Assembly: GCF_945859685.1 (NCBI RefSeq)
Contig: NC_079147.1
Coordinates: 130,883,788 to 130,947,787 of the forward strand
Reading direction: 5' to 3'
Source of the DNA: Eupeodes corollae
Lineage: Eukaryota > Arthropoda > Insecta > Diptera > Syrphidae
DNA length: 64,000 bases
Under the pieces are notes generated by a model. That model ran no database searches. It saw only the letters and a program-made list of their open reading frames with translations, and was not told where the DNA came from. The translations under genes and the position numbers were made by a program. Positions 25,201 to 33,599 of this stretch are shown one piece after another; the stretch's first letter is position 1, and each line of letters starts with the position of its first letter.

Positions 25201-28200
25201 CGATTGCCTGCATTGATATTATCCAACTTGTCGGGATTCATTGGAGATTTTTCAACAATTTTCACAAGAACACTGCCAACATTCACACTATGCAGATTTA
25301 TTTCCGGTTTGGCAGCTGATACGAACTTTTACTTAATGTATATAATGGGTGTGTTTTTCCAACATATTTTTTTTCCAACGATGTTTATGATAAAATTTTA
25401 TAAACTTGCAGTTTTGGAATACATAAAACCATCAATGCGTACCTTGGGTCTCAATTTAGTTGTAGGCTTATTTTATTGCCTCGGATTGGTTTTCACACCG
25501 TGGCTAGCAGTTGTTGCTGGGAGCTGGCAACGTTATTTACTAATGACTTCATTGCCAATTTTATCCGTTAGTTTATTTTACTTTATAATACAAGAAAGCG
25601 CACAGTGGCTAGTAACACGGGATGACTTAGATGGTGCAATAAGGCGTCTCAGAAACGTAGCAAAATTTAATGGAAAAAAAGTTACCGAAGAAGACTTTAA
25701 TGAATTTAGAAAATACTGTGAAAAACAAAAAAAGAAGGGCGAAAAGCAGTCAAATTTAATTGATATGTTTAGGACACCGAGAATGAGAAAACATACTTTA
25801 ATATTATTTTTTAAATCGTAAGTATAAATATTAAACTCATTATATATCTCAATAACTTGAATCTTTATTACAATACTACAAATCCTATAAACATTTAAAG
25901 GGATTGAGTGTTAAATGCATAACTTGCAAAGGGCAGCATATTTCACGAATCAATTAACACAAGCTAACAAACAAAAAAATGTTTGCATTTATTTTACGAT
26001 CTTTCTATTAGGTATATCCTTAAACATGCCTAATCCTTATGACTTCTCCGAGTAATATTATCAAGAACGTGTACGGTCCCTGATTTGTGAAAAGTATATT
26101 CAATCCTTTTTAACAAAAATGTCTATAACTTTTAAAAGATAGCAATAAGTGAGATTTCGTTGGATAGTACTAGTGGTAAATTTTGTTCTATCAGTATCTT
26201 TAATATGAGTTACGCAAGGATATTCGTTATAGTCAACCTTTTTGTTTTTTACCCAATATGATGTAAGAGCTTGGTTCACTACTCCGAGTAATATTTTTAT
26301 AAAGATATTCTATTTCTGATTGATTTGTTAAAAATGCTTTTCTTTTATTGTCAAATAAAAAACAATCACAATTCATTAACTTTGTAACTAGTTCTATAAA
26401 TTTGTTCGTTTTTTTCTTCTCAGCTATCCTAGATCTCAATACTTACTAAGATAGTTCAGAGATTACGGTCAAACATCATCCAAATCAATTGAAACTATAC
26501 CGGTTTTTGATGAAATTAATGTACCAAATCTGCTCTTGACTTGTTTAATTGTTGCAACACATTGCTTGAATTCTTTTTGTATATCAGTTTTCGAAATTTA
26601 TTATTTACTCCCAACTTTTAAGTACTTAACGCGCATTCGTCCTTGAAAATTAAATAAAGCAACGCATTTATTCTAACATTTTTTTCTAACAAGGTTATAA
26701 TTCTGAAGAAGTACCCTCAGAACCATGTCTGTCGATATTGTAATTTATCCGCTACTGATTGATTGAAGAACAAATTGTAAACGTACATTCTGAAATAATA
26801 ACGTCGTTCTAAAATGCTGTTGTCGTGGCATTCTTTATCGTTTCAGATTTTTAAAAATCTTAAATACAATTTTCGCCCCCAAAAACTAAATTGATAAGCA
26901 GAAAATAGTGAATTATAGATACCAAAGCTTTGAAAAAATGATGAGCAACAATAGTATAAAAACTACTTACATACTTCTTAATAAAAGCACTTAAACATTT
27001 TGCCAAGTCAAATGTATTTTTAACGCCCTAGCATGCAGGTTTTGCTCTTCCAGGAATTATCCAGTTCTTACTAGTACTCGGTACGTATTTGACAGAACTA
27101 AAGCTTAGTACTTCTGTGAAGAAATCAATAGCTACCGATCCGAGTACTAACAACTGGACCAGACAGTTTGATGTTTGCTTCAAATTGATAGGACTAGGTT
27201 CTAGTACTTGTGTGAAGGACTAATAGTGGTTCTAACACTAAATTGAAGAAATTGACCGTTATCGTAAGTTTTACGATCAAACGATGATGTGAGACTAATG
27301 GGTTTGTAGTCTTCAGCATTTGTGTGCCTAGGCTAACCAGGTCTTGGAATTTAAACTCCTCTTACCTGACAGTTAATTCTGTTGTGATAATTTCTAACTT
27401 GTCGAGCGCAGATATACATATTCCCCGAATCTAAAAGTTTTTACTTGTTTGCTATTTCTCTCTTTAATCTTTGGAAGTTTGTATACATGATATTCCTAAC
27501 GTACTTGCTTGTTTGACCAGGTGGTTAGTAAGCCCCGTTGCCGGTCCCTCCACTGCTTTATAGGCTACCTAGGTTGGTTTTATGATCGGTGGTGCCGTGG
27601 TGGTCCTACTAAAAGCTATTGAAAAAAAAATAAAACTCATAGTTTACAAACCGAATACATAGTAAAATAGTATTTATGTTCTGTAAATACTATTTTTACT
27701 ATGTATTGGGTTTGTAAACTATGAGTTTTTTTAGTTTTGCTATTTATCCAGAATTCCTGAATCAGGGTTCAGTAATTTTGTCCATTAGTCTACTGTCACT
27801 GTTGGGTCTCTCTTTGCCCAAGTTCAAGTTAAAATGAAAAATTATTGAGATGTGAACATCAATTAGCTCTTATGGCATAGTAGTCTAGACTTAAAAATCT
27901 ATGTATTTTTTCCGATGAATTTGTCAAAAAGTGTATTTGATACCCCTTTAACTCACCAATATTATTTTGCTTCTGTTCAAAATAAGAGGATTTGTTTTTG
28001 TATTAATTAAACTTTCGACCAAAAATTCAGCTTTGTTAAAAATTTTCCGAATTAACCCCTTTATTTAATATCACAATTTTCCTAGACTACCTATATACAT
28101 ACATAAATACATCATGTTTGTATCCACTGCGAATCTACCAACTCTTCTTATTTTTTCTAGAATGGTTATAACCCTGTGTTATGATGCAGTGTCAAGAAAT

Positions 28201-28871
28201 GTGGAAGGAATGGGAGTGTCTCCTTTCGTGATGTTTTCACTAAGCGCGTTAGCAGTTTTACCGTCCAGTGTGCTGTTGATACTGCTTCAAGATAAAATCG
28301 GTCGCAAGGGAATGGCATCTTCATCGCTATTAGTTGGTGGCATTTTCACAACTGCAGCTGGCATTGCAATTGCTTACCAAAAGCACAATCACAACGCAAC
28401 ACTCTTAGCTGGATTAACAATTGCTGCCCGCTTTGGAGTGGCAATATCTTATGAATCCGGCTCTCAATATGCTACTGAGTTGATTCCAACGTGTGTTCGA
28501 GGCCAAGGTGTTGCAGCTGTCCATGTGGCTGGTTTTGCAGCTTCATTTATGGCGCCATATATTTTGTACTTAGGTACTTATTTCAAGGCAGCTCCGTCAA
28601 TAATACTGGGAGTTTTATTTTTTAGTGGATCTTTCGTGTGCCTTTTACTGCCCGAAACTTTGAACAGGTATGGTATAAAAACGTAATATTGTTAAAAAAA
28701 ACTTATTCGGTTTTATGTTCTCATTTACACAGAACTCTTCCTAAGTCGTTAGAAGAAGGTGAAGAATTCGGCAAGGGCGAGCGCTTATTAGACTTCCCAT
28801 GCCTTTCCAAGCGAAATAAGGAGACAGACGAGTCTCCCGAACAGGTTGAAGCTGATGTTACACCTGTCTAA
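16127..28871 (+). CDS. SLC22-family organic ion transporter, complete gene (6 coding exons)
   Basis: This encodes a major-facilitator membrane carrier of about 545 residues that would move small organic cations, anions or zwitterions across the plasma membrane. The coding exons are 16127-16269, 19588-19771, 25090-25348, 25412-25817, 28161-28667 and 28733-28871. All have GT/AG introns and the phases close exactly. Visible family marks are the N-terminus MDFDKILEKCGDFNRYQF; a long Cys-containing extracellular loop between TM1 and TM2 (residues about 45-112); the SLC22 entry motif NWVCDSAYKARIGQS; motif A GLLSDKIGR (139-147); its second-half counterpart QDKIGRKG; and the closing LPETLNR. The order and spacing are normal for the family, and no key motif is missing. 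It resembles the Drosophila SLC22 carriers around CG3790 (beta-alanine transporter BalaT). I cannot separate orthology from paralogy by eye, so no symbol is given. A polyadenylation signal AATAAA lies at 29083-29088. Confidence 0.95.
16376..17110. repeat. dispersed 1-kb repeat, copy 2 (partial)
   Basis: The module aagaggctgggatgcaaccc at 16380 matches the start of the repeat at 3186. Subrepeat-like sequence (aaaaatattgccattcattt and tttgaagtcaatattt) appears again at about 16760-16960. The middle is diverged or replaced. It lies in intron 1 of the transporter. Confidence 0.5.
17630..18760 (-). pseudogene. LINE reverse-transcriptase remnant in intron 1
   Basis: On the minus strand, 18685-18540 gives DHIFTLKSIAEIFMNKC, part of an RT domain. 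After a TATATA microsatellite interruption (18516-18528), 18480-18200 gives VNLNKSKIFIFERGG, WFYNGEVIEVVSEFKYL and HLREKLVKAKGAI, which is the RT thumb region. Further on, 17770-17640 gives CSLCCLKERG..HFVGRCPVLEEIRR, the Cys/His motif near the C-terminus of such ORF2 proteins. Domains are out of frame with each other, and the RT catalytic core (YXDD) is missing. It is a dead, internally deleted copy, antisense to the host gene. Confidence 0.75.
19340..19385 (-). repeat. dispersed repeat edge (inverted module)
   Basis: The sequence gagtcgcattccagcctcat is the reverse complement of the gaggctgggatgcgac module that opens the repeat at 3186. Only the edge is recognisable. Confidence 0.4.
19588..19771 (+). 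CDS. SLC22 transporter, coding exon 2
   Basis: It encodes residues 48-109, the large extracellular loop. It starts by completing Trp48 and continues CYHEKLENKSFTEISAIYSK. Cysteines in SCTKL and EPCTKW, and the NVT glycosylation sequon in GYNVTPS, fit a secretory-side loop. The acceptor is ttgatag|g and the donor is gag|gtgagt. Phase 0 at the end. Confidence 0.92.
20094..20264. repeat. tandem duplication, unit about 86 bp
   Basis: Two adjacent, nearly identical units (20094-20178 and 20179-20264) start aacactgcccc and contain ttcatattctctacttcatt. They differ by one inserted C and a few substitutions. It lies in intron 2 of the transporter. Confidence 0.85.
20600..20850 (-). pseudogene. IS630/Tc1-mariner-type transposase remnant 3
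   Basis: On the minus strand the frame reads LRNRFVLRRGDVNWPPRS then RDLAPL. This is the NWPPRSxDLxPLD block carrying the second catalytic region of the family. A stop precedes it (position of a Thr/Ile in relatives), and the downstream sequence soon loses similarity (..RTLRMCRKP and a stop). The 121-codon open frame on the opposite strand is only its shadow. Confidence 0.65.
21650..21710. repeat. short GC-richer repeat edge
   Basis: The sequence ctagccaacccgtgctcgcg then ttgcttcgca resembles a conserved motif at the edge of dispersed insect repeats, and has a weaker partner near 12850 (agtgtgcccgtgcgggc). Assignment to a family is not possible by eye. Confidence 0.3.
22513..23142 (-). mobile_element. 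Tc1-like transposon, 3' part (interrupted)
   Basis: A TA dinucleotide followed by cacttgtggtcatacaataa (22513) and an inner related copy, gtgtggccatataattaagt (about 22718), form a Tc1-type terminal inverted repeat with internal direct repeats. The minus-strand coding part (about 23125-22690) contains ILKHDNDPKHTP (second catalytic Asp) and WPAQSPDLNNTENLWGILKK (catalytic Glu). One extra G in a G5 run (about 23022-23030) shifts the frame between the two. The upstream half is cut off by the SINE insertion whose target duplication is 23130-23142, and may continue after 24404. Inactive. Confidence 0.85.
23130..24404 (-). mobile_element. tRNA-derived SINE with 13-bp target duplication, split by a LINE insertion
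   Basis: A perfect direct repeat tgatatggagttt (23130-23142 and 24392-24404) brackets the element. On the minus strand it starts gtacccgtagcatgatggtt, with a polymerase III box A like TAGCATGATGG, and continues to GGTTCAATCCC, a good box B, so the head is tRNA-derived. The body runs on to ctgttgcgcca at the left end. Without the nested insertion it is about 317 bp. The left tail is not a simple poly(A). Other copies lie at 53281, 53925 and 61665, with a head fragment at 6101. It sits inside the Tc1-like element, and the LINE 23436-24356 sits inside it. Confidence 0.88.
23436..24356 (-). mobile_element. 5'-truncated LINE-like element inserted in the SINE
   Basis: It is flanked by an 11-bp direct repeat, gtccaacgcac (23425-23435 and 24357-24367), that is single in the uninterrupted SINE at 54169-54183. 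The left end is a T-run (poly(A) on the minus strand) followed by an A/T-rich 3' UTR. A minus-strand frame of about 108 residues is open from the right edge through VRGHIARAMSSTNNLIFG, FLDKCGLIQDRLAIPLIYH and VSERDRTDRVKQENQFWW to a stop near 24025. Poly(A), target duplication and one missing end show reverse-transcribed insertion. The open frame is the C-terminus of an unidentified ORF. Copy 1 at 660-1735 is the same family. Confidence 0.8.
25090..25348 (+). CDS. SLC22 transporter, coding exon 3
   Basis: It encodes residues 110-196: LNWVCDSAYKARIGQS, TM2, motif A GLLSDKIGR, TM3 and TM4 (TLCRFISGLAADTNFYLMYI). The acceptor is ttattttag|tta and the donor is atgg|gtgtgt. The following 63-bp intron has no stop in frame, so retention would add 21 residues (starting VFFQH) in the middle of a conserved helix. 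Splicing restores the family sequence YIMVLEYIKPSMRT. Confidence 0.95.
25412..25817 (+). CDS. SLC22 transporter, coding exon 4
   Basis: It encodes residues 196-331: TM5-TM6 (VLEYIKPSMRTLGLNLVVG and then ..LPILSVSLFYFIIQESAQW) and the long charged central cytoplasmic loop (NVAKFNGKKV, EKQKKKGEKQ), ending in MFRTPRMRKHTLILFFKS. The donor is aaatc|gtaagt, phase 2. Confidence 0.95.
27070..27160. repeat. imperfect inverted repeat (possible MITE remnant)
   Basis: Ccagttcttactagtactcgg at the left is mirrored by ccgagtactaacaactgg at the right, about 60 bp apart. A related motif with tctagtacttgtgtgaagg follows at about 27200. It may be a small non-autonomous DNA element. Confidence 0.4.
27632..27729. 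repeat. nearly perfect 45-bp inverted repeat with 7-bp loop
   Basis: The left arm 27632-27676 begins aaaactcatagtttacaaac and ends tagtattta. The right arm 27684-27729 is its reverse complement with one mismatch (G against C) and one extra base in an A/T run. The spacer is tgttctg. Transcribed in the host intron it would fold into a long stem. Confidence 0.9.
28161..28667 (+). CDS. SLC22 transporter, coding exon 5
   Basis: It encodes residues 331-500, the second MFS half: TM7 with MVITLCYDAVSRNVEGMG, TM8, motif QDKIGRKGMASSS, TM9-TM12 with YATELIPTCVRGQGVAAV, and the final LPETLNR. The acceptor is ttttttctag|aatgg and the donor is aacag|gtatgg. Confidence 0.95.
28733..28871 (+). CDS. SLC22 transporter, coding exon 6 (C-terminus)
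   Basis: It encodes residues 500-545, the hydrophilic cytoplasmic tail TLPKSLEEGEEFGKGER and then ..SPEQVEADVTPV, with TAA at 28869-28871. A 65-bp intron precedes it (acceptor tttacacag). Confidence 0.93.
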
Positions 28872-29519
28872 CAGTATTTTTATGCATAAGGTTAATACGT
28901 TAAAAATAGTATTTTTTAAGTGAGATTATGCAATATTTATAAGGTATACATGCACACTTAGAATATAAATACAGTAAAACCCGTTTCTCTCTCATAAGAG
29001 CCTATTTCGCAGAAGTATATTAATATGTAATGTTAACCACCTAACCAATAGGTCAGTAAGACTGTATTTCCTTAAAAATGTGAATAAAAACATTTTGAGT
29101 AGCTATTGCATTTCAAATCTTCCTTGGTGTTTACTTGAACTTGAACACACGATTCGAAAACTGGTGTGTAAATATAGAAAAATGTTTTATTTTAATTTTT
29201 TGAAAATTTCCGACATCTTGTTTTTTTTTTTTCTTTTAATTTGAAAATTTCAAAATTGTCATAATATAATAAGAGTGAAATATGTATATATTTTACAAAA
29301 TATGGAGATAAGTGCGTATGTCCCTTTAAGTAGGGGTTTCCGGGTTTTACTGTAGTAAATTAGACATTTTACAAATGCTTATCGATTAAGAAGTGAAAAT
29401 TAGAATTCCTTGTAAAGTTTGTACTGTAAAAACATAATATGTAATAAAAATGTGGCATACGATTTATAAAAAAAACATATGAACGTGCTTAATTTTGTCT
29501 TCTTTCCTATTTTCCTTCA
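28872..29519 (+). other. SLC22 3' UTR and downstream spacer
   Basis: AATAAA at 29083-29088 is the first good polyadenylation signal after the stop, giving a 3' UTR of about 230 nt. A second lies near 29443. No other feature. Confidence 0.55.
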
Positions 29520-30030
29520 TCGCAGTAGGTTAACAACAACATTGGCCACTCCGTAAAACTACAATTCGACAGAAACTTCTAGATTTGTATAACTCCAGAT
29601 CTTGAAATTAAGACTCTCAAGCGTGTACCAGGCGGAACTTTTGGCGATAAAAGAAGAATTGTACTGGTTTAAAAAAACGTGATATCAACATCTGATATGC
29701 GTACTTTCTCAAGACGTTATCAAATCTCTAGACTCTGTCTCTACAAACTCTATAACAGTACATAACTGTCGAACATCTCTAATGGAGGTGGATCAACAGT
29801 TTAATATTCAACTTTACTGGGTGCCGGTAACTGTAAGGCAGATGTGCTCATCAGGAACAGTACAGTACAACCCATTCTACCACGTTTGGCAAATGCTGGC
29901 ATATCAATTGCTACATGTAAACTATTGCTAATGCAGGACGCTATGAAGAAGGCAAACACCAGGTGGAACAACACCACCACGTGTAAGGTCGCAACAAATA
30001 TCTGGCCTAGTTCTCTAAAGAAATAATGAA
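29520..30030 (+). pseudogene. LINE remnant, ribonuclease H domain
   Basis: Translated with frame changes, the plus strand gives SSVYQAE, AIKEELYWFKK, VIKSLDSVSTNSITVHNC, EVDQQFNIQLYWVP and then AGISIATCKLLLMQDAMKKA. This is the RNase H domain of a LINE ORF2 (the class that carries RNH after the RT) and its downstream tail. Multiple stops and frameshifts are present. It ends near a stop at 30026. Confidence 0.7.
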
Positions 30031-30169
30031 CATTATTGGTGTACCTCAAGGCTGTTACTGCTTATTGTATTTATTAATGATTCGACAAGTCTCTGATCTA
30101 AATTAAATTCTTCACAATTCTCTACAATAACAAATGTAGAGTTATGACTTATTCCAAATCCCTTGTGTC

Positions 30170-30810
30170 TTGAATACCAGATTGATAGCTACTTTTTACG
30201 AAGAGTATATTACCAAAAGAGTTCCGTGTGATTTTCGAAGCTATTATGTACATATATACATTGATCATATAATTTCTAGGTCTAACTCAATGTTCGGTTT
30301 TATAGCTAGAAATTTAAAAGGTTTCGACGATCCTTATGCCCTTAAAACAGTATACACGAGTGGTGCAAGACCGTTGCTGGAGTATTATAGCGTTATAAGA
30401 AATCCTTACACCCACTCAAGTATCCTTCGTATAGAAAAAATTCAAAGAAGATTTACTAAGGTTGCCTTACGTAAAACTGTTGGTTCTTTAAATGTTCCAT
30501 GTTATGAAAGTACATATTTCCTCATCGACCTAAAACCTTTTTTTTAGGAAGAGAACTAAATTCTATGTTCTTTGCTTATGATGTCCTCAATTCTATAACT
30601 GATTGTCTGGTGCTATTGTCAATAATGAATAGAAATGAAATTAAAAGAAAATCAATAAGTTCTTTGCTAATCCTTTAACATATATTTAACTTAATTAATT
30701 TAGTTGTTTAAAAATGAATATTATGTACGTACATACAATATTTAAAGGTAATTTTAATGGTAGTCTTCAGAAAGTCTAGTAACTTGAAAGACGTTAACAA
30801 ATAAATAAAT
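30170..30810 (+). pseudogene. LINE ORF2 C-terminal fragment with (AAATA)n tail
   Basis: The frame 30275-30547 reads SRSNSMFGFIARNLKGF, YALKTVYTSGARPLLEYYS and NPYTHSSILRIEKIQRRFTK, the thumb region of a CR1/jockey-like LINE reverse transcriptase. A T8 run and a stop break the frame at 30540. The 3' end is the aacaaataaataaataaata run at about 30797-30816. The catalytic RT core is absent. Confidence 0.75.
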
Positions 30811-30915
30811 AAATACATAATTTCACAAAAAGTTTACTAAATGAGCCATATGTCAAAAACGTACCACTATTTTCTAAAAGGGTAGTTCGTTTTCATCATA
30901 GAATAGATATATGTA

Positions 30916-32290
30916 CAGTAGTTTGCATAAATATCTGGACGAAACCTTTTTCTAACTATTGAACCTAGACTTTGTTAAATTATCGTTAAATAACGGCTAA
31001 AAAATAATGTGCAAAACAAAGAATATGTTTTTAGTTATATGCATGCCAAATTTTGTATTGTTCTCTTTTTGCTCATAAAAATGCATGTAAACAACGAATT
31101 TTTCTGTGGTATATGTACAAGTATTTTGATAGAATCTTTGTGTACCTGTTTTTATACTTTGCACGTGAAAAGAAAGCAACTTATGCAATATTAAACTTTA
31201 TTTGCAGTTAAACGTTAATAAAAAAATAAAATTTGATCAAAAATTACTTAAAACCATGGTTAAAACAGTGGAGTTAAGTTTGGTTATCAGATCTTCCATT
31301 GTACCAAAGTTTAACGTTGGAATGGCAATAAAAGGCATTGCAAATGAGTTTAATATGTCTCGTCAAACTGTATACTATCAAATTAATAAGTTTAAAAAGC
31401 ATAATGACATAAGAAACTTAAAAAGATCAGGTGCTAAACAACGCCCACTTAAGACAGAATCGTTTTACGGGAATTTAAAAAAAAATATTTTTATGAAGCC
31501 TCAATCTGCTGCAGATAAATGGAATTTGACGGCCAAGAATCCAATCAGTGAGCGTACTGTCCGACGACGTTTAAAAGAAGGAGATTTCAAGACAGTTAAA
31601 GTTAAAGACGTACCGTACATATCAAAGGTAAACAAATTTAAAAGACTGGCCTTCGCAAAAGAATATTTGCACAAGCCAAAGGAGTTCTGGAGAAGCGTTC
31701 TATGGACAGATGAAAGGTCCTTTGAGTATAACTCATCAAAAAATATATTTTTTGTAAGATTGCCAAAGGTAGTAAGGTAAAAAAAGGCCCGTTTGTCAAA
31801 AAGTGAGCCACGGTGGAGGCTCTGTCATGTTCTGGGGATGCGTAGCTTATAATGGACTGGGTGACGTGGTTCCTATCATGCTTATTGGCGAATCATTCAT
31901 CAATTGCTGAGGTAACTTCCCTTTGGAAAGAGATATCTCCAGATATTCTTCAAAATTTAGTGGACTCAGTACCGAGACGCCTTCAAAAAGTTATTGAAGA
32001 CAAAGGAGGTTATACATTTTACTAAATTCTTCATTTCTTTATTTTTGTCAAATTTAAACTTTGTTTTCTTAATAATGCATACTTGTCAAAATACTTATTC
32101 CAACGAGTGAAATCAATAATTTATTTTTATCTTTTTAAGTTTCTATGAAAAAATATTTGTTTGACTATTTTAAAGATTGTGTTATACATACATACATATA
32201 TAAAAAATAAAAAAAATAAACAAACATTCTTTATAAAGAAATTAAAAATGCACGGTTTTTGTTTCGTCTAAATACTTATGCCGACTAGTG
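30916..32290 (+). mobile_element. Tc1/mariner transposon with intact TIRs, internally deleted
   Basis: The 30-bp terminal inverted repeats run from cagtagtttgcataaatatc (30916) to ..taaatacttatgccgactag with tg (32290) and match at about 24 of 30 positions. TA flanks both ends (30914-30915 and 32291-32292), the classic target duplication. Element length is 1375 bp. The coding region lies between 31256 and about 32024. It could be mobilised in trans if a related transposase exists, because the ends are complete. Confidence 0.93.
31256..32024 (+). pseudogene. Tc1-family transposase, frameshifted and deleted
   Basis: The first ATG (31256) starts MVKTVELSLVIRSSIV. Two helix-turn-helix parts follow (GIANEFNMSRQTVYYQINKF, then PISERTVRRRLKEG), and then VLWTDERSFEYN, which carries the first catalytic Asp. 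The frame stops at 31778-31780. A shift continues with SHGGGSVMFWGCVAYNGLG. At about 31905 the sequence jumps to SLWKEISPDILQNLVDSVP and RRLQKVIEDKGG. The block with the second Asp and the Glu (DNDPKH to WPxxSPDLNPxE in relatives) is missing, so the enzyme cannot be active. Confidence 0.9.
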
Positions 32291-32292
32291 TA

Positions 32293-33599
32293 TAGATATT
32301 CTGTTTCAATACATATATAAAAAGTATTTTAACTTTTTCTTAAAGGATACGCTTTACAAAATTTTAGGGGAATCTTTCATGAAGTTAGACGTAAGTATGT
32401 ATTTAAATTTATTAATTTGAAAACTGGGATATTTGTAGGAAAAAAGAAGATTGCAACCTTTTTGAAAGACTTAATTTCCTAACAAAATGTCTTATTAAAG
32501 ATATTTAAATAATAAGCAATTACTCTTTATTCTAATCAAAACATTGTAATAAGAGGCTGGGATGCGACACACCTGATAGTAATTATTGAATGAATAGATA
32601 AGTATGCAATTCAAAACTTAAGTTTAATACATTTTATGCAAAGATGTATGTGGGGGGGGGACTAAGTAGAGGAATAAAGGTTTTCTTAAATCAAAAGGAA
32701 CACTTGTTTTAATAGTTCAATAATAGTATAGTTTTAATTCACTTTAGTTTTTAAATAATAATAGTTTTAGGTTTAGTAATAGGGATATTTAGTTTAATAA
32801 AAACTAGATTTAGTTTAATAAAAGTAAATTAGGATAACAATTTAAATTCGTGGCGTTTTCGTTTCGTCTTTCGTAGCTTCTCGTCGTCACCGTTCAATTG
32901 AATTGTGTTCTTGTTGGTTATTGCTGTTGGTCGTTCAAGTTCGAATTATTTGGTTAGTGTTGCCGTTGTTGCTGTCATTCTTTGAAAGGACGGACTAAAG
33001 GGTCAATTGCTAGGCACATTTTGCCTACATGTATTTGTGGAGTTAAATCAATAAGTTTTTATAGGATATCACTGTTTTTTTTTTTAATATTACCAAATAT
33101 CATTTTTAGTAGTTTTAAGTTGTTTTTTGCAGGTGTTCGTTTTTTTATAAGAAAATGTCAACTCATTTCCCACAAATTAATAATTAAATACACTAATTTT
33201 ATTTAACAAATTTTAGTAGTATTTTTGGAAGGGTTTTATTTTTTTTAAACGGTCAATAGGATTTTATTAATTCATAATATTGATAACACTAACAACATTT
33301 TTCATAAAATGAAGCAATTTTAAATTCATCAAAATTATTTATTACTGAGATATTTAAGTAGAAAAATCCCTGCAAGGACACATTTTCAACTTTGTAAATT
33401 ATTTTGTTAACCATAAAATAATGATTATCTTATAAATTCGAAGTTATAGGATGTATTGGTGGCAGTCACATAATGAATCCAAGGCCAACAGAAAACGAAA
33501 TCATGTTCTTCAATTCTAGGGGAGAAAATGCATAAATGCAATGATCGTAAGTACTTTTTACACCAAATCAAAGTAGTGACTGTATGTACCTTATCAACC
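32293..33599. other. AT-rich region, possible LTR of the adjacent Ty3/gypsy copy
   Basis: It holds another copy of the gaggctgggatgcgac module (32547-32585), a G9 run (32651) and, at 32845-33000, a CpG-richer stretch of a different base composition (ttcgtttcgtctttcgtagc). The last could be part of a solo or 3' LTR, but the LTR edges cannot be placed. Confidence 0.3.

Larger units (their letters stand above)
25818..28160 (+). other. SLC22 intron 4
   Basis: A 2.3-kb intron joining FFKS to MVITLCYDAVSRN. It holds no recognisable transposase. It holds a long hairpin (27632-27729) and a looser inverted repeat near 27070-27155 (tagtactcgg and ccgagtacta). A T-rich stretch precedes the acceptor ttttttctag. 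Confidence 0.8.

Noticed and set aside
29801..30049. Minus-strand ORF over the RNase H fragment
   Set aside because: Antisense shadow of the LINE RNase H tail.
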